A stretch of DNA of 64,000 nucleotides from assembly GCF_000696385.1 (NCBI RefSeq), contig NZ_JJMN01000046.1, positions 124,001 to 188,000 on the forward strand, in the 5' to 3' direction. Under the pieces are notes generated by a model, which was not told where the DNA came from, ran no database searches, and saw only the letters and a list, made by a program, of their open reading frames with translations. The stretch comes from Vibrio metoecus. GTDB lineage: Bacteria; Pseudomonadota; Gammaproteobacteria; Enterobacterales; Vibrionaceae. The first letter of the stretch is position 1. Each line of letters begins with the position of its first letter. A program made the position numbers and the translations under genes. Shown here one piece after another: positions 31,308-41,900 of the stretch.

Positions 31308-31790
31308 ATGCGCCTTTTCTCTTTTGCTTTATTAATACTATGGATTTTCCCTTGCGTTAGTTTTGCTCAGGTCGACCTCGTCAAAGTCGATAAGTCGAAA
31401 CGACGCCTGTATTTGTTGCAAGGAGATCAAGTGGTTCGTGAGTATCGCATCGCTTTGGGTAAGTCCCCCAAAGGGCATAAACAGCAAGAGGGCGATCAGC
31501 GCACGCCCGAAGGGAACTACTACTTAGACTTCATTACTCAAGATTCCCATTTTTACCGGGCGATTCATATTAGCTACCCCAGTCCACAAGATGAGCGACA
31601 TGCGGCTCAATTAGGTGTTAGCCCTGGAGGTGATATCAAGATCCACGGATTGAAAAATGGGGAAACGGCAGACCCCGCATTTATTCAAAGTTTTGACTGG
31701 ACCAACGGCTGTATCGCGTTAACCAATAGTGAAATGGATGATTTTCTGAGCTTAGTTCAGCCTGGTACGCCTATTCACATCGAGTGGTAA
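31308..31790 (+). CDS. Periplasmic L,D-transpeptidase-like (YkuD) protein
   Basis: 160 residues. Residues 1-20 form a signal peptide (ending CVSFA-Q). The YkuD domain has the catalytic segment IKIHG followed by SFDWTNGCIALTN, with the Cys nucleophile in the NGCIAL motif, plus the N-terminal RRLYLLQGDQVVREYRIALG strand pair. Such enzymes cross-link peptidoglycan 3-3 or attach lipoprotein; small single-domain versions resembling YafK also trim these links. The start at 31308 is chosen because the signal peptide begins there; an in-frame ATG 32 codons upstream adds a charged non-signal leader. Confidence 0.85.
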   Translation: MRLFSFALLILWIFPCVSFAQVDLVKVDKSKRRLYLLQGDQVVREYRIALGKSPKGHKQQEGDQRTPEGNYYLDFITQDSHFYRAIHISYPSPQDERHAAQLGVSPGGDIKIHGLKNGETADPAFIQSFDWTNGCIALTNSEMDDFLSLVQPGTPIHIEW

Positions 31791-31825
31791 TCAAACACAA
31801 CCTACTTGGTGTCGGTCCCTATCGA

Positions 31826-32002
31826 TCATTGTTTTAAAGGTTTGACTAATGCCTCTAACCCTTCAATTTTAAGAGCCAAACAGAGTTCCAGTAGGACACC
31901 GAGCTCACCTTCTGGAAACCCTTGCTTTTGAAACCACAACAAATAAGGTTCAGGGAGATCAATCAGCACGCGGCCGGCATATTTACCAAATGGCATTTTC
32001 AT
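31826..32002 (-). CDS. DUF3820 family protein
   Basis: About 58 residues containing the whole conserved core MPFGKYAGRVLIDLPEPY, then LLWF and GELGVLLELCLALKIEGLE. Members are small, widespread cytoplasmic proteins with no established biochemistry. The start is uncertain: ATG 32002 is chosen, while a TTG three codons upstream is possible; both lack a strong ribosome site and family members often carry about ten more residues in front, so the N-terminus may be incomplete. It converges with the transpeptidase gene. Confidence 0.78.
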   Translation of the reverse strand: MKMPFGKYAGRVLIDLPEPYLLWFQKQGFPEGELGVLLELCLALKIEGLEALVKPLKQ

Positions 32003-32243
32003 TCGAGCCAATTTTAAGAGATGTGTTTTTTTCTAAACATGGATAATTCTTAATTTTTCGCAAAATGATGGGTAGCCTAAATCTAAGGCTTGGAAAAGTA
32101 AATCCTTCTCTGCATCTGGATGCAGGATGAAATAGCTGAGTAAATGTGATTCATAACCCATGATTTTATTTTTTGTTAGCGCATTCTCAATTTATTCATT
32201 TCCCAGATGACGAAACTCTATTTTCATACATAATCAATCTGGG

Positions 32244-32264
32244 TTTGAAATGAATCATTTCAAA
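32244..32264. promoter_or_regulatory. 21-bp perfect palindrome before tnaC
   Basis: The arms TTTGAAATGA and TCATTTCAAA flank a single A. It sits 11 bases upstream of the tnaC start codon, adjacent to the ribosome site. It may be a repressor operator or an RNA hairpin that controls leader translation. Confidence 0.5.
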
Positions 32265-32275
32265 TAGGTGAAAAT

Positions 32276-32347
32276 ATGAGAACGTACAACAACTCTAGCT
32301 TTTGGTTTACCCTCGATTATAAAATCGCTTTCTTCTTTCCTGCGTAA
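32276..32347 (+). CDS. tnaC: Tryptophanase operon leader peptide TnaC
   Basis: A 23-residue peptide, preceded by AGGTG, whose second half reads FWFTLDYKIAFFFPA. It keeps the spacing required of TnaC: Trp10, Asp14 and Pro22, i.e. W-x3-D-x7-P, identical to E. coli W12, D16 and P24. Its end (IAFFFP) resembles the Proteus leader. In E. coli, free tryptophan makes the ribosome stall at the Pro codon, which blocks Rho access and allows transcription into tnaA. Here one further residue (Ala) follows the Pro before the stop. It lies 357 bases ahead of tnaA. The peptide is too short for usual gene calling. Confidence 0.88.
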   Translation: MRTYNNSSFWFTLDYKIAFFFPA

Positions 32348-32703
32348 TCCTTTCTCGCATGGATAACGTGCCATTCTGCGCAATCGCTTATTGCATGGAG
32401 GGCTTGGTTATTCAGCCATCTTACTCACTTATAGCTTGGCATTTATAATGCTGGACATTTTTTATCAATGAATTTTATATTCATTGCGCAGATGACTTTG
32501 ATGGTTATTTTTTATTCTTAACTTTCATTCATCAATGTTCGCTCCAGCATTTCGCCTCAAAGTCAGTAAGAATTAAAAATTCATTCCCCATGGCATAAAT
32601 TTATTTTTACGCCAGAGGGATCTTATTTAAAAAATTCATAAGCAAGGAATATTGAATTTATTCCTGATAAGACTTCTTTTATCAAAATTTAGGACTAACC
32701 AAC
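32348..32703 (+). promoter_or_regulatory. tnaC-tnaA spacer (presumed Rho-dependent attenuation region)
   Basis: 356 bases without a coding frame of note, AT-rich near tnaA. By analogy with E. coli this is where Rho terminates transcription when tryptophan is low. I see no intrinsic terminator before tnaA. Confidence 0.55.
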
Positions 32704-34122
32704 ATGGAAAACTTTAAACACTTACCAGAACCTTTTCGTATTCGTGTTATTGAACCAGTAAAACGTACCACACGTGAATATCGTGATCAGGCGATTTTAA
32801 ATGCTGGCATGAACCCTTTTTTACTCGATAGCGAAGATGTGTTTATTGACCTACTGACCGATAGCGGCACTGGCGCAATCACTCAAGAGATGCAAGCCGC
32901 GATGTTCCGTGGTGATGAAGCCTACAGCGGCAGCCGCAGCTACCATGCACTCGCGAGAGCGGTTAAAGATATTTTTGGTTATGAATACACCATTCCAACT
33001 CACCAAGGGCGTGGTGCAGAGCAAATTTATATTCCTGTTTTGATTAAAAAACGTGAACAAGAAAAAGGCTTAGATCGCAGTAAAATGGTCGCCTTATCGA
33101 ACTACTTTTTCGATACCACTCAAGGCCATACCCAAATCAACTGCTGTGTTGCCAAAAACGTATATACCGAAGAAGCGTTTGATACTGGCGTAAAGGCCGA
33201 TTTTAAAGGCAATTTCGACTTAGAAAAGCTCGAACAAGCGATCCTTGAAGCGGGTCCGGCGAACGTCCCATATATTGTCAGCACCATCACTTGTAACTCT
33301 GCGGGTGGCCAGCCAGTTTCGATCGCCAACTTAAAAGCCGTGTATGAGATTGCCCAGCGTTACGACATTCCCGTGATCATGGATTCCGCTCGTTTTGCTG
33401 AAAACGCGTATTTTATTCAGCAACGAGAACGCGATTACCGCAACTGGACCATCGAAGAGATCACGCGTGAAGCTTACAAATACGCAGATGGGCTCGCGAT
33501 GTCAGCCAAAAAAGATGCCATGGTGCAGATGGGCGGCTTACTCTGCTTTAAAGATGAACGTTTCTTTGATGTGTACACCGAATGCCGAACTCTGTGTGTG
33601 GTTCAAGAAGGCTTCCCAACCTACGGCGGTCTAGAAGGCGGCGCGATGGAACGTTTGGCGGTTGGCTTGTATGACGGTATGCGCCAAGATTGGCTCGCTT
33701 ATCGCATTAACCAAGTGGAGTATCTGGTCAATGGTTTAGAAGCGATCGGGGTTATTTGCCAACAAGCTGGCGGCCATGCTGCGTTTGTCGATGCGGGTAA
33801 ACTGCTGCCTCACATCCCAGCAGATCAATTCCCTGCACATGCTTTAGCTTGTGAACTCTATAAAGTCGCAGGTATTCGCGCAGTAGAAATTGGTTCACTC
33901 CTGCTTGGCCGTGACCCGGCAACGGGCAAACAGCACCCTTGCCCTGCCGAATTGCTCCGTTTGACCATTCCTCGCGCGACTTACACTCAGACACATATGG
34001 ACTTCATCATCGAAGCGTTTGAGAAAGTGAAAGCCAATGCCCGTAACGTAAAAGGATTGGAGTTTACTTACGAACCACCCGTGCTACGCCACTTTACGGC
34101 TCGTTTAAAAGAAAAAGCCTAA
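32704..34122 (+). CDS. tnaA: Tryptophanase (tryptophan indole-lyase)
   Basis: 472 residues, the normal length. This PLP enzyme splits L-tryptophan into indole, pyruvate and ammonia. The PLP lysine lies in the motif [15 protein letters not shown] near residue 270, with substrate- and cofactor-binding stretches [21 protein letters not shown] and [13 protein letters not shown]. Indole made here also works as a signal in Vibrio biofilm and grazing resistance. It is cotranscribed with tnaC and probably tnaB, with a hairpin (34140-34157) in between that may partly reduce transport expression. No frameshift. Confidence 0.96.
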   Translation: MENFKHLPEPFRIRVIEPVKRTTREYRDQAILNAGMNPFLLDSEDVFIDLLTDSGTGAITQEMQAAMFRGDEAYSGSRSYHALARAVKDIFGYEYTIPTHQGRGAEQIYIPVLIKKREQEKGLDRSKMVALSNYFFDTTQGHTQINCCVAKNVYTEEAFDTGVKADFKGNFDLEKLEQAILEAGPANVPYIVSTITCNSAGGQPVSIANLKAVYEIAQRYDIPVIMDSARFAENAYFIQQRERDYRNWTIEEITREAYKYADGLAMSAKKDAMVQMGGLLCFKDERFFDVYTECRTLCVVQEGFPTYGGLEGGAMERLAVGLYDGMRQDWLAYRINQVEYLVNGLEAIGVICQQAGGHAAFVDAGKLLPHIPADQFPAHALACELYKVAGIRAVEIGSLLLGRDPATGKQHPCPAELLRLTIPRATYTQTHMDFIIEAFEKVKANARNVKGLEFTYEPPVLRHFTARLKEKA

Positions 34123-34139
34123 TACGGTGTTTAAAAAGT

Positions 34140-34157
34140 GCAGCCTGCAAAGGCTGC
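34140..34157 (+). terminator. Terminator between tnaA and tnaB
   Basis: GCAGCCT and AGGCTGC pair around a small loop, followed by seven or more T. It probably lowers transcription into tnaB. Confidence 0.8.
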
Positions 34158-34221
34158 CTTTTTTTGACCTAAACAACATAACCACAAAATCAACAATAAC
34201 GTGAAACCCAAGGATTTTATC

Positions 34222-35436
34222 ATGTCGAAACAACCCTCTCTGTTTGGGGGAGCCTGCATTATTGCCAGCGTCTGCGTCGGAGCTGGTATGCTTGGTCTCC
34301 CTAGCGCAGGTGCTGGTGCATGGACTCTCTGGTCAATGCTGGCACTGATATTAACAATGGCCGTGATGACACTTTCAGGCTGGATGTTGCTTGAAGCCTT
34401 TAAACATTATGATTTGCGAGTCTCCTTCAACACTGTTACCAAAGATATGCTTGGCAGCCATATCAATCGCTTTAACAACCTTACCGTTTACTTTGTCGGC
34501 GGCATTTTGTTGTACGCCTACATCACCTCTTCTGGCTTAATTTTGCAGGATCTGCTGCATATCAACAGTAAGCTCGCTTCTGTATTGTTTGTGGCGGTAT
34601 TTTCTGCGTTTGTCTGGCATTCAACTCGTGCGGTGGATCGTATCTCAGTCGTGTTGATCGTGTTTATGGTATTGAGCTTCATCTTTGGTGTATCTGGTTT
34701 AGCCATGAATGTGAAAACCTCGATCCTGTTTGATACGCTCAATCAGAGTGGTGAATACGCGCCCTATGCTATGGCGATGTTACCTGTCGCTCTGACATCT
34801 TTTGGTTATCACCATTCTGTTTCATCCATGCGCTCTTACTATGGTGAAGAACGTAAAGCTAAGTACGCCATATTAGGAGGAACAGTGATTGCGTTAAGCC
34901 TTTACGCCCTTTGGTTATTCAGCATTTTTGGCAATTTGCCTCGCACCGATTTCGCTCCAGTCATACAACAGGGGGGAAATGTGGATGTACTATTGAAAGC
35001 CTTAGGTTCAGTGGTGGAATCAGAAAAAGTCTCACAAGCCATCAATGCCTTCTCCATGGCGGCAATCCTCTCCTCTTTTATTGGCGTTGGCTTAGGGGTG
35101 TTTGATTTTCTGGCTGATCTATTCCAATTCAGTAACTGCAAACAGGGGCGAACCAAAACTTGGCTAGTGACTTTCTTACCGCCACTCATTCTCTCTTTAC
35201 TGTTCCCTTTCGGCTTTATTATTGCGATTGGTTATGCCGGCGCAGCGGCAACCATTTGGGCTTGTATTATCCCTGTACTCCTCGCACGTAAATCGCGCAC
35301 TTTAGCCAATGGTGCACAAGGTTTTGTTGTACCTGGTGGTAATGTGGCGCTGGGTGTCGTGCTGATCTTTGGTGTGCTTACTGCGGTTTTCCACATGATG
35401 GCGATGGCCAATTGGTTACCGACTTTTGCTGGGTAA
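34222..35436 (+). CDS. tnaB: Tryptophan/tyrosine-specific permease of the HAAAP family
   Basis: 404 residues with eleven predicted membrane helices. N-terminal family motif GGACIIASVCVGAGMLGLP at residues 9-27 is typical of the TnaB/Mtr/TyrP aromatic amino-acid:proton symporters, and YHHSVSSMRSYYGE is near 200. Its place after tnaA indicates tryptophan import for tryptophanase. The start at ATG 34222 has AAGGA at good spacing; the GTG at 34201 seven codons upstream is less likely. It is followed by a strong bidirectional terminator. Confidence 0.92.
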   Translation: MSKQPSLFGGACIIASVCVGAGMLGLPSAGAGAWTLWSMLALILTMAVMTLSGWMLLEAFKHYDLRVSFNTVTKDMLGSHINRFNNLTVYFVGGILLYAYITSSGLILQDLLHINSKLASVLFVAVFSAFVWHSTRAVDRISVVLIVFMVLSFIFGVSGLAMNVKTSILFDTLNQSGEYAPYAMAMLPVALTSFGYHHSVSSMRSYYGEERKAKYAILGGTVIALSLYALWLFSIFGNLPRTDFAPVIQQGGNVDVLLKALGSVVESEKVSQAINAFSMAAILSSFIGVGLGVFDFLADLFQFSNCKQGRTKTWLVTFLPPLILSLLFPFGFIIAIGYAGAAATIWACIIPVLLARKSRTLANGAQGFVVPGGNVALGVVLIFGVLTAVFHMMAMANWLPTFAG

Positions 35437-35440
35437 AATG

Positions 35441-35471
35441 ATAACCACCTACTTAATCAGTAGGTGGTTAT
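35441..35471. terminator. Bidirectional terminator between tnaB and the ABC-F gene
   Basis: ATAACCACCTACT and AGTAGGTGGTTAT form a 13-bp stem with a five-base loop between two convergent genes. Confidence 0.82.
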
Positions 35472-35478
35472 TCACTTG

Positions 35479-37050
35479 TTACTCAAGACTCCAACATTTT
35501 TCTACCTGCGCTTCTGCCACAAAATAATCATCATGACTGACGATAATCAATGCGCCTTGGTAATGCTCCAGTGCCTTGGCTAAGGCTTGTTTGGACTCCA
35601 AATCGAGATGATTATCCGGCTCATCGAGCAGCAAAATAGGTTCATTGGCAACATGGCTGACCATGAGCATCGCCAATTTCATTTTTTCACCGCCACTCAG
35701 GTGTTTGGCAAGCCGATACACCGTGTCTCCACGAAAACCAATCCCCGCCAAAAGCAGGCGTGCATCATTAGCGGTTAAACCCTCACAAAACCCCGTCAAA
35801 TTGTCGAGCAGTGACTGGTTTAAATCCACTAACGCATAATGCTGATCGAGATACATCACAGGCGCGTTACGTTGGATATGACCTTGATATTCATCATGCA
35901 AACTCGCAACCGCTTTCAGAAAACGGCTTTTACCGCCTCCATTGGCAGCCGAAAGACGGCAATGTTCTCCCTGCCTTAGAAGCAAAGTCAGTGGTGAATG
36001 GTTAACCCCGTCAGCGCGGTAATTCTCGACACTCAACAAGGTGCGTTTTTTGCCGTTACTGATCTCGGTAAGATAAAGTTTGGGATCCGACTCTCGCACC
36101 AACGTCGATTGCAACCCTTGCAATTGCTGCTGATTTCGCTGGCGTTGGTTGCGAGCGTTCACTAACGCCGCAGAGCGGCTTTTCTCGGCACTGTTCTTTT
36201 TCGCATCCATCAATATTTTCGGTTGGCTACCCGATTTCAGCGCTTTAGCACCTTGATTGGCACGCTTTTGCGCCTTCTCCTGACTCTTTTGTATTTCACG
36301 CTCAATCGCTTTCTGCTCATTTTGTAATTGAACCACACGCCGACTCAGCGCCTCTTGTTGTTGCTGCCATTGCTGTTGATAGTGAGCGTAGTTTCCTTCA
36401 AACCAATGCAAACCCTCTGCCGTGATCCGAACGATGCGATCCATCTGCATTAACAGCGCTCTATCATGACTCACTACCAACACTGGGCGATCCTCTTGTC
36501 GCAACTGATCAATCAGCCATTGGCGTCCTATCTGATCGAGATGGTTACTTGGTTCATCCAGCACCAACGCATCACAGTTCGACAGAAACAGGCGTTTGAG
36601 CTTGAGTGCTGCCAGTTGCCCACCACTGAGCAGACCACAACGGGCATTCAGAGGTAGCGTGATGCGTAGCTCATCGAGCAGCGCTTGGGTGGTTTCAGCG
36701 ATGTCCCACTGCTCTCCTAAGTCATCAAAATGCTGTTGTTCTATACTGCCAGTTTCAATTGCACGCAGCGCATTGAGCGCTTTAGCAACGCCAAGAAACT
36801 CGGCAAGGCGACTCTCGGTGTCGAGATCCGAAGTGTGCTGATCGTAGTAGCCAATTTTCCCATGGCACACCACATGTCCAGAGGTCGGTTCTCGCTTACC
36901 GAGCAATAACTGAAGCAATACCGATTTGCCGATACCATTACGGCCAACAATCGCGGTGCGCCCTTGCGGAAAATGAAAATCAAATGGATGAAACAGCCAC
37001 TCACCACTTTCTAATTGGTAGCTTAATTGGTGGGCATGAATAATGGGCAT
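35479..37050 (-). CDS. ABC-F family ATPase
   Basis: 523 residues with two ABC nucleotide-binding domains and no membrane segment. First copy: Walker A GRNGIGKS, signature LSGGQLAALKLKR, Walker B DALVLDEPSNHLDQ. Second copy: AANGGGKS, LSGGEKMKLAML, LLLDEPDNHLD. The linker (about 225-300) is highly charged and helical, as in ABC-F factors that bind the ribosomal E site and release stalled ribosomes; some give antibiotic resistance. Whether this one acts in translation or has another role is not certain. Monocistronic, converging on tnaB. Confidence 0.9.
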   Translation of the reverse strand: MPIIHAHQLSYQLESGEWLFHPFDFHFPQGRTAIVGRNGIGKSVLLQLLLGKREPTSGHVVCHGKIGYYDQHTSDLDTESRLAEFLGVAKALNALRAIETGSIEQQHFDDLGEQWDIAETTQALLDELRITLPLNARCGLLSGGQLAALKLKRLFLSNCDALVLDEPSNHLDQIGRQWLIDQLRQEDRPVLVVSHDRALLMQMDRIVRITAEGLHWFEGNYAHYQQQWQQQQEALSRRVVQLQNEQKAIEREIQKSQEKAQKRANQGAKALKSGSQPKILMDAKKNSAEKSRSAALVNARNQRQRNQQQLQGLQSTLVRESDPKLYLTEISNGKKRTLLSVENYRADGVNHSPLTLLLRQGEHCRLSAANGGGKSRFLKAVASLHDEYQGHIQRNAPVMYLDQHYALVDLNQSLLDNLTGFCEGLTANDARLLLAGIGFRGDTVYRLAKHLSGGEKMKLAMLMVSHVANEPILLLDEPDNHLDLESKQALAKALEHYQGALIIVSHDDYFVAEAQVEKCWSLE

Positions 37051-37371
37051 AACAATCCCCTCTACTGTTCAAAGAAAAGTAAAGAAGCCAGTAAGCAAAT
37101 AACCACGCGAGATAGGCATTTTGGGGCGAATCATAGCCAAACACATGCGCTAAAAAGTGGCGAATCAGGTCAAGGTCAACACTCTGTTAACCAATAGAAA
37201 TGCAATAACGCCTACTAACTCCAAGAGCCGAATGAAATTAAGATCATCGGTAATAAGGAAGTTAGATATCCATGTTGGCGTTATCTCCGAAAGAAAGGAT
37301 GCCGGGAGGTTAACAAGTGAACAGCGACCTTGTCAATCTTGGCCTCCGCTCACTGCACCATATCGAAAGCA
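37051..37371. other. Gap between the ABC-F gene start and the flavocytochrome end
   Basis: 321 bases with no supportable gene. It should contain the ABC-F promoter (minus strand). I notice no terminator after the flavocytochrome gene. Confidence 0.45.
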
Positions 37372-38704
37372 TTAGCGCATCACGAATTGTTCTTCATGAA
37401 ACTGGCGTAACAGATCCACTCGGTAGGGTTTAAGCGCCTTTTTCAAGCTATTAGAGAAAGCAACAGGCCCACAGAAATAGAAGTCGAAACGGCTTAAATC
37501 TCCACATCGGCGCGCTATATCCTCCGCTGACAAACGAGGGTCAACACTCGAATCAATAATGGTGAGAGCAACTCCTGCCGCCTGCGCTTTGTGGCGTAAT
37601 TCTGCACACACATTGGGTTCAATCTGATGGCAACAGAAAAACAGATGCACTTGGGGATGTGCTCTCTCCGTCATTAACCAATCGAGGCCAGCCATAAATG
37701 GTGCAATCCCGACACCGCCGCCGATCCAAATCTGCGGTTGATGAGCCACAAAATCGAACTTACCATAAGGTCCTTCCACTTCCAGCGTATCGCCACGGCG
37801 CAACCTCTCATGCAAACCTGTCGTGAAGTCGCCTAATTCTTTGATCAGAAAACGTAATTGTGAACCTTGATGAGCACAGGCGATGGTGAATGGATGCGGC
37901 TCTTCACCAGCAAACCGTAGGTACGCAAACTGCCCAGCTTTATGACCTAACCATGGCTTATCTAAACTGAATGGTTAAATCCAAGGTTTGACTTTTCGGG
38001 CAATAATGAAATGCGTCAACATGAGCAGGGTAACGAGATTGCCGACCAACCAAACCTAGCAAGCTATAACATGCTGCCCATGAGCCCACCGCAATAAACA
38101 GCATTGTTAGCCAGTAAATCGGCTCACTCCAATAGGCTTTTTTCAGCAAGATCGCACTATGTAGAGCAACCAATAAATACACTACCGCCATCAAGCGGTG
38201 AGTGAGTCGAAACGGTTTGTATTTAATGGCCGACCAGAGTGAAACCACCAACAACGCAATCAAGGCATAAAAGCCCCACTCTCCCATTTCCATCGCGAAA
38301 GGTTTGGCTTCTTTTAGCCATAATGCCAAACCAGAAAAGTTACCATGTGGGCCAGAACCATTGAGACGCGCGGGTTTGGTTAGCAATTCAAGAGAGATGA
38401 GCCACTTAGGAATATGGTAAGTCAGCCAATGAAAGACCCCAAGCAAGAGCGCGGAGATCCCGAGCCATTTATGAATCCGGTAGCCTTTGTCTATCCCTTG
38501 CGTCCATTGTTCTATCAAGGGTAAGCGCAAAGCTAACAGCATAGCCAGCGACATCAACATAAGCGCCAGAATACCAGAATACTGGATTAACCCCGATCGC
38601 CACTCGAATAGGTTAGTCGACACCCATATTGTCGGTTCAACTTGCACCCAAAACAGAGTGGTGAGACCTAACATAGCCCCAAAAGTGTATTTAACCCTGC
38701 TCAT
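37372..38704 (-). pseudogene. Ferric-reductase-like transmembrane flavocytochrome, broken by one +1 frameshift
   Basis: Corrected length is about 443 residues. The N-terminal half has six or so membrane helices with heme-ligand-type His residues (KWLGISALLLGVFHWLTYHIP, RLTHRLMAVVYLLVALHSA), as in ferric reductase/NADPH-oxidase domains. The C-terminal half has a FAD-binding HPFTIA stretch and NAD-binding GGGVGIAPFMAGL and FYFCGPVAF. It should pass electrons from NAD(P)H across the inner membrane. The frame breaks at the A-run 37964-37966 (plus strand); removing one restores IQLDKPWLGHKAGQFAYLRF. The physiological acceptor is unknown. Confidence 0.88.
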
Positions 38705-38872
38705 AACCAAATCCCGCTTTATTAATAAGGTTATTTTAGAGTAACAAGCCTAATGTAAAGCGCTGTCGTAGAAGGGTAAAGTTAAGTAAAGGATGATGAG
38801 GGTTTGAGCACACTAGCTCAACAACGCATCTGCCGTCGCTACCAAGAGCAGCGATGGCGGAGTCATAAAAAT

Positions 38873-38896
38873 AAAGCCAGTCGTTTGACTGGCTTT
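38873..38896 (-). terminator. Terminator of the TagA-like gene
   Basis: AAAGCCAGTC and GACTGGCTTT pair around GTTT and are followed on the minus strand by a T-rich tract. Confidence 0.82.
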
Positions 38897-38908
38897 GCAA
38901 TGAAGAAC

Positions 38909-41900
38909 TTAGAACTGGCCGAGATATTCCCAGTTACCATTAGTTGGATTGGGATCGGTAGGGAAAGGGAAATAACCGTACTTAGTCACTTTCAAGCGGT
39001 AGTAGTGGTAGCCGCCACGGAATACATATTGGTAGATGTCGTTCACTTTGCCACGCTGACCATCACTGCCCCATACGCCCATCGCATCTTGCTGATACCA
39101 TTCAAGTAGCGCGCGCTCAAAGCTCGCCAGATCACGATTTAATTCCGCAAGATAGGTTTGAATGGAGCTGTCACTCCCCAAGAAAACCCAGTCTTGGTTT
39201 GACTCTTCAAACGTCGGGAACGCATCCCCTTCTCCTGGGCGTTTTTGGATAAAGTAGTGGTTTTCACCCTCGATTTGTCCAACAAATACGGCATTCGGCG
39301 CATTATCCCAAGTGGTTGAGGTGCGCTCATCCCAAGTTAATAAACGAGATACACCAAAGTAGCTTTGTACACGAGCTTCAATGCTCACACCGGCGGCTCT
39401 GTTGAGCTTGATTGGGTTGAAAGCAAAGTTAACGTGATCATCAGCCGAACCTAGGTATTTCCAACCTTGATTACTGGTTTGATCGATCGGGAATGCACCT
39501 GCATCCACCATGCGCATCACAAAGTAATCACGTGTTCCGGTTTCTGGGTTAGCAAATACGTACAAAGCTCCTGCTCTGCGCTCGGCTTTCGTCACACCAT
39601 TATTCAGCATGCCACGGTCGTACTGCTCTGCCACAAACGCATCAAACTCAGCGATGGTCGCAAAATCCGTGTTCAGCAAAGTCTGGTTCTGGGCGAAGGT
39701 TTTCGTCATATCGATGACTTGGCTGTAACCGTATTCCTGACCGATGATGATTGGACCTTTGAGCTTATCCAGCGGCGGATTCTGATCTGGCGTCATTCGA
39801 GTCAACTCCGTCTCACCCTCGCGGTTAGAACAGTGCAGGCTCACTTGCGTGGGAACCCCATGCTCCATCGATAAGTTAACGTGGAACTTGTTACTTTCAT
39901 TACCAGCATGACGAGAGGCACTTAATTGCACTTGCTCACGCACGCCACCAGCAAACTCAACATCTAATTGGCACTGGCCCTGAGCCTGATAAGTTGGACG
40001 CAACACCTCATTGCCACGGAGCGCATATCGCCACGTTTGACCATTTTTATGCATCACCCCTGCGATCTGTTCACATTGGTTACCGACAACAAATCCGGCA
40101 CCATCGTGATCCTGTCCTGACTTATTGAGTGTGCATAGGTTGACTTCACCAACATCGGCCGTCGGGGTGTACGTCACCGCACCACGACCATATTTAGAGA
40201 GCAGCTCATAATCGCCAGGCGCAGAAGTCATGTTCATATTGATATTCCACTTCATATCACGTCCAGATGAACAACGATCGGTGCTCTGATCCACGCCGCC
40301 AACAAAGACAGCACTGTCACCGTTTGCCGCTTGGAAGGTAAACTTACACACACGTTGCTGCTCACCATCCATGCGCAATGTTTGCCAAATATCGCTATCG
40401 AGCTGTGCCTGCGTCAAGTGCTCGGTTGCTTGCCAACCTTCTAGCTGATACTCACCTTGCTCTGGCTGTGGCAGTTCAAACAGGTTGCCATAATTTGAGT
40501 AAACCAGAGGATAGATTTGGCTAGGGTTTTCATTCTGCGGATCGTAAATCCCCAATAAGGTCACGACCGGCACACCCACTTGCTGGGGTTTGGGTGTATC
40601 TGTTTCGACGGCTTTATAACGTTGCGTCGCCTGATCCCATTGCACATAGCCGCTTGGGCTGTGGCTATCTAGGTTGAAGCCGTTGTTCATCCAACGCTGT
40701 GCTTTGCGCGACTGAGCCGGATGCTCCAAGGTAAAGCGGCTGATGGTGCCAACGTACTCTTGTTCTCCGCCATTTTGCGCATCACGTAAGAAACGGAAGG
40801 CATCTTTAAACGGTGGCACAATATCGTCACCTTGCTGTTGGGTATAAACATCGCCTTTCCAGTGCAGGTTACCGATAAAGCGTTGCTGGAACGCATCCCA
40901 GCCCCAGCCTGATTCCAGATCGTGAATCGAAGCCATGTAAGGATGATGACCAAGCCCGTAGTTATGCCCAAGCTCATGAGACCACTCGTTACCAGTCGTC
41001 GCTTCCAGTGTCACGATGCCGCCGCCGCCACTGCCGCCATGCACCACGACTTGCGGTAAATCTGTGTCTTTTTTGGTGTAGATGCCCACGTTGGTATGGG
41101 CAGTGATGTGGTTAAAACGTCGATTGTACTGCTGCGAATAACCCGCACTGCTCACAATACCAACATTGGCATTGTTGATACCCGTAGAGACCATGGCTTT
41201 ACCGATCGCTTCACGCATATCACCGCTGTGCCAACCGCCCGTACTTGCGCTCTTATCGGTATACACCACACCGTTTGGCATGGTCACGACTGGGAAATGC
41301 GCTGGCGTATAATCGGCCATCACCAGTTTAGAGACAGGAATTTTCTGGAAATAATCCGCCGCAAGCGTAGGCAAGTTTTGGATCATGGTGTTGCGATCCC
41401 GCGGTGGCATTAACATGCCGATATCAATGTTCTGGATCACCAACTCAGGCGCACCTCCAAACTGGATTTCTCCTTGGCTGAGCACGCCTTCGCGGCCTAA
41501 GTTATCGATGAAACGCAATGACAGACCCGGTTTCATCCAATTCCACTGCAACGGTAACGACCAAGCATGGTGTGAAAACACCACTTTCATACGGTCATTA
41601 TCTGGTTGGTCAGTCCCTGCCAATGCACTAGGAGGCAACATCCACTCCGTTTGCACCAATTCACCATCAAGGTAGACTTCCGCTCGGATTTGGTTGATCT
41701 CTTCACCCGGTTGTGGCGTGAACAGCAGCATCGCGTCACGGTTCATCACAACATCCAAATGACCTTGCCCCACCAGCTCATTACCATTGGGCATCACTGA
41801 CGTGTGCGTTTGAGTAATGCCTAATCCTCCCATTAAACTGCCTTGTAGGTGATTAGGTACTGCGATTTCATCCGCAAACCCTTCACGCGCATCTAGCGTG

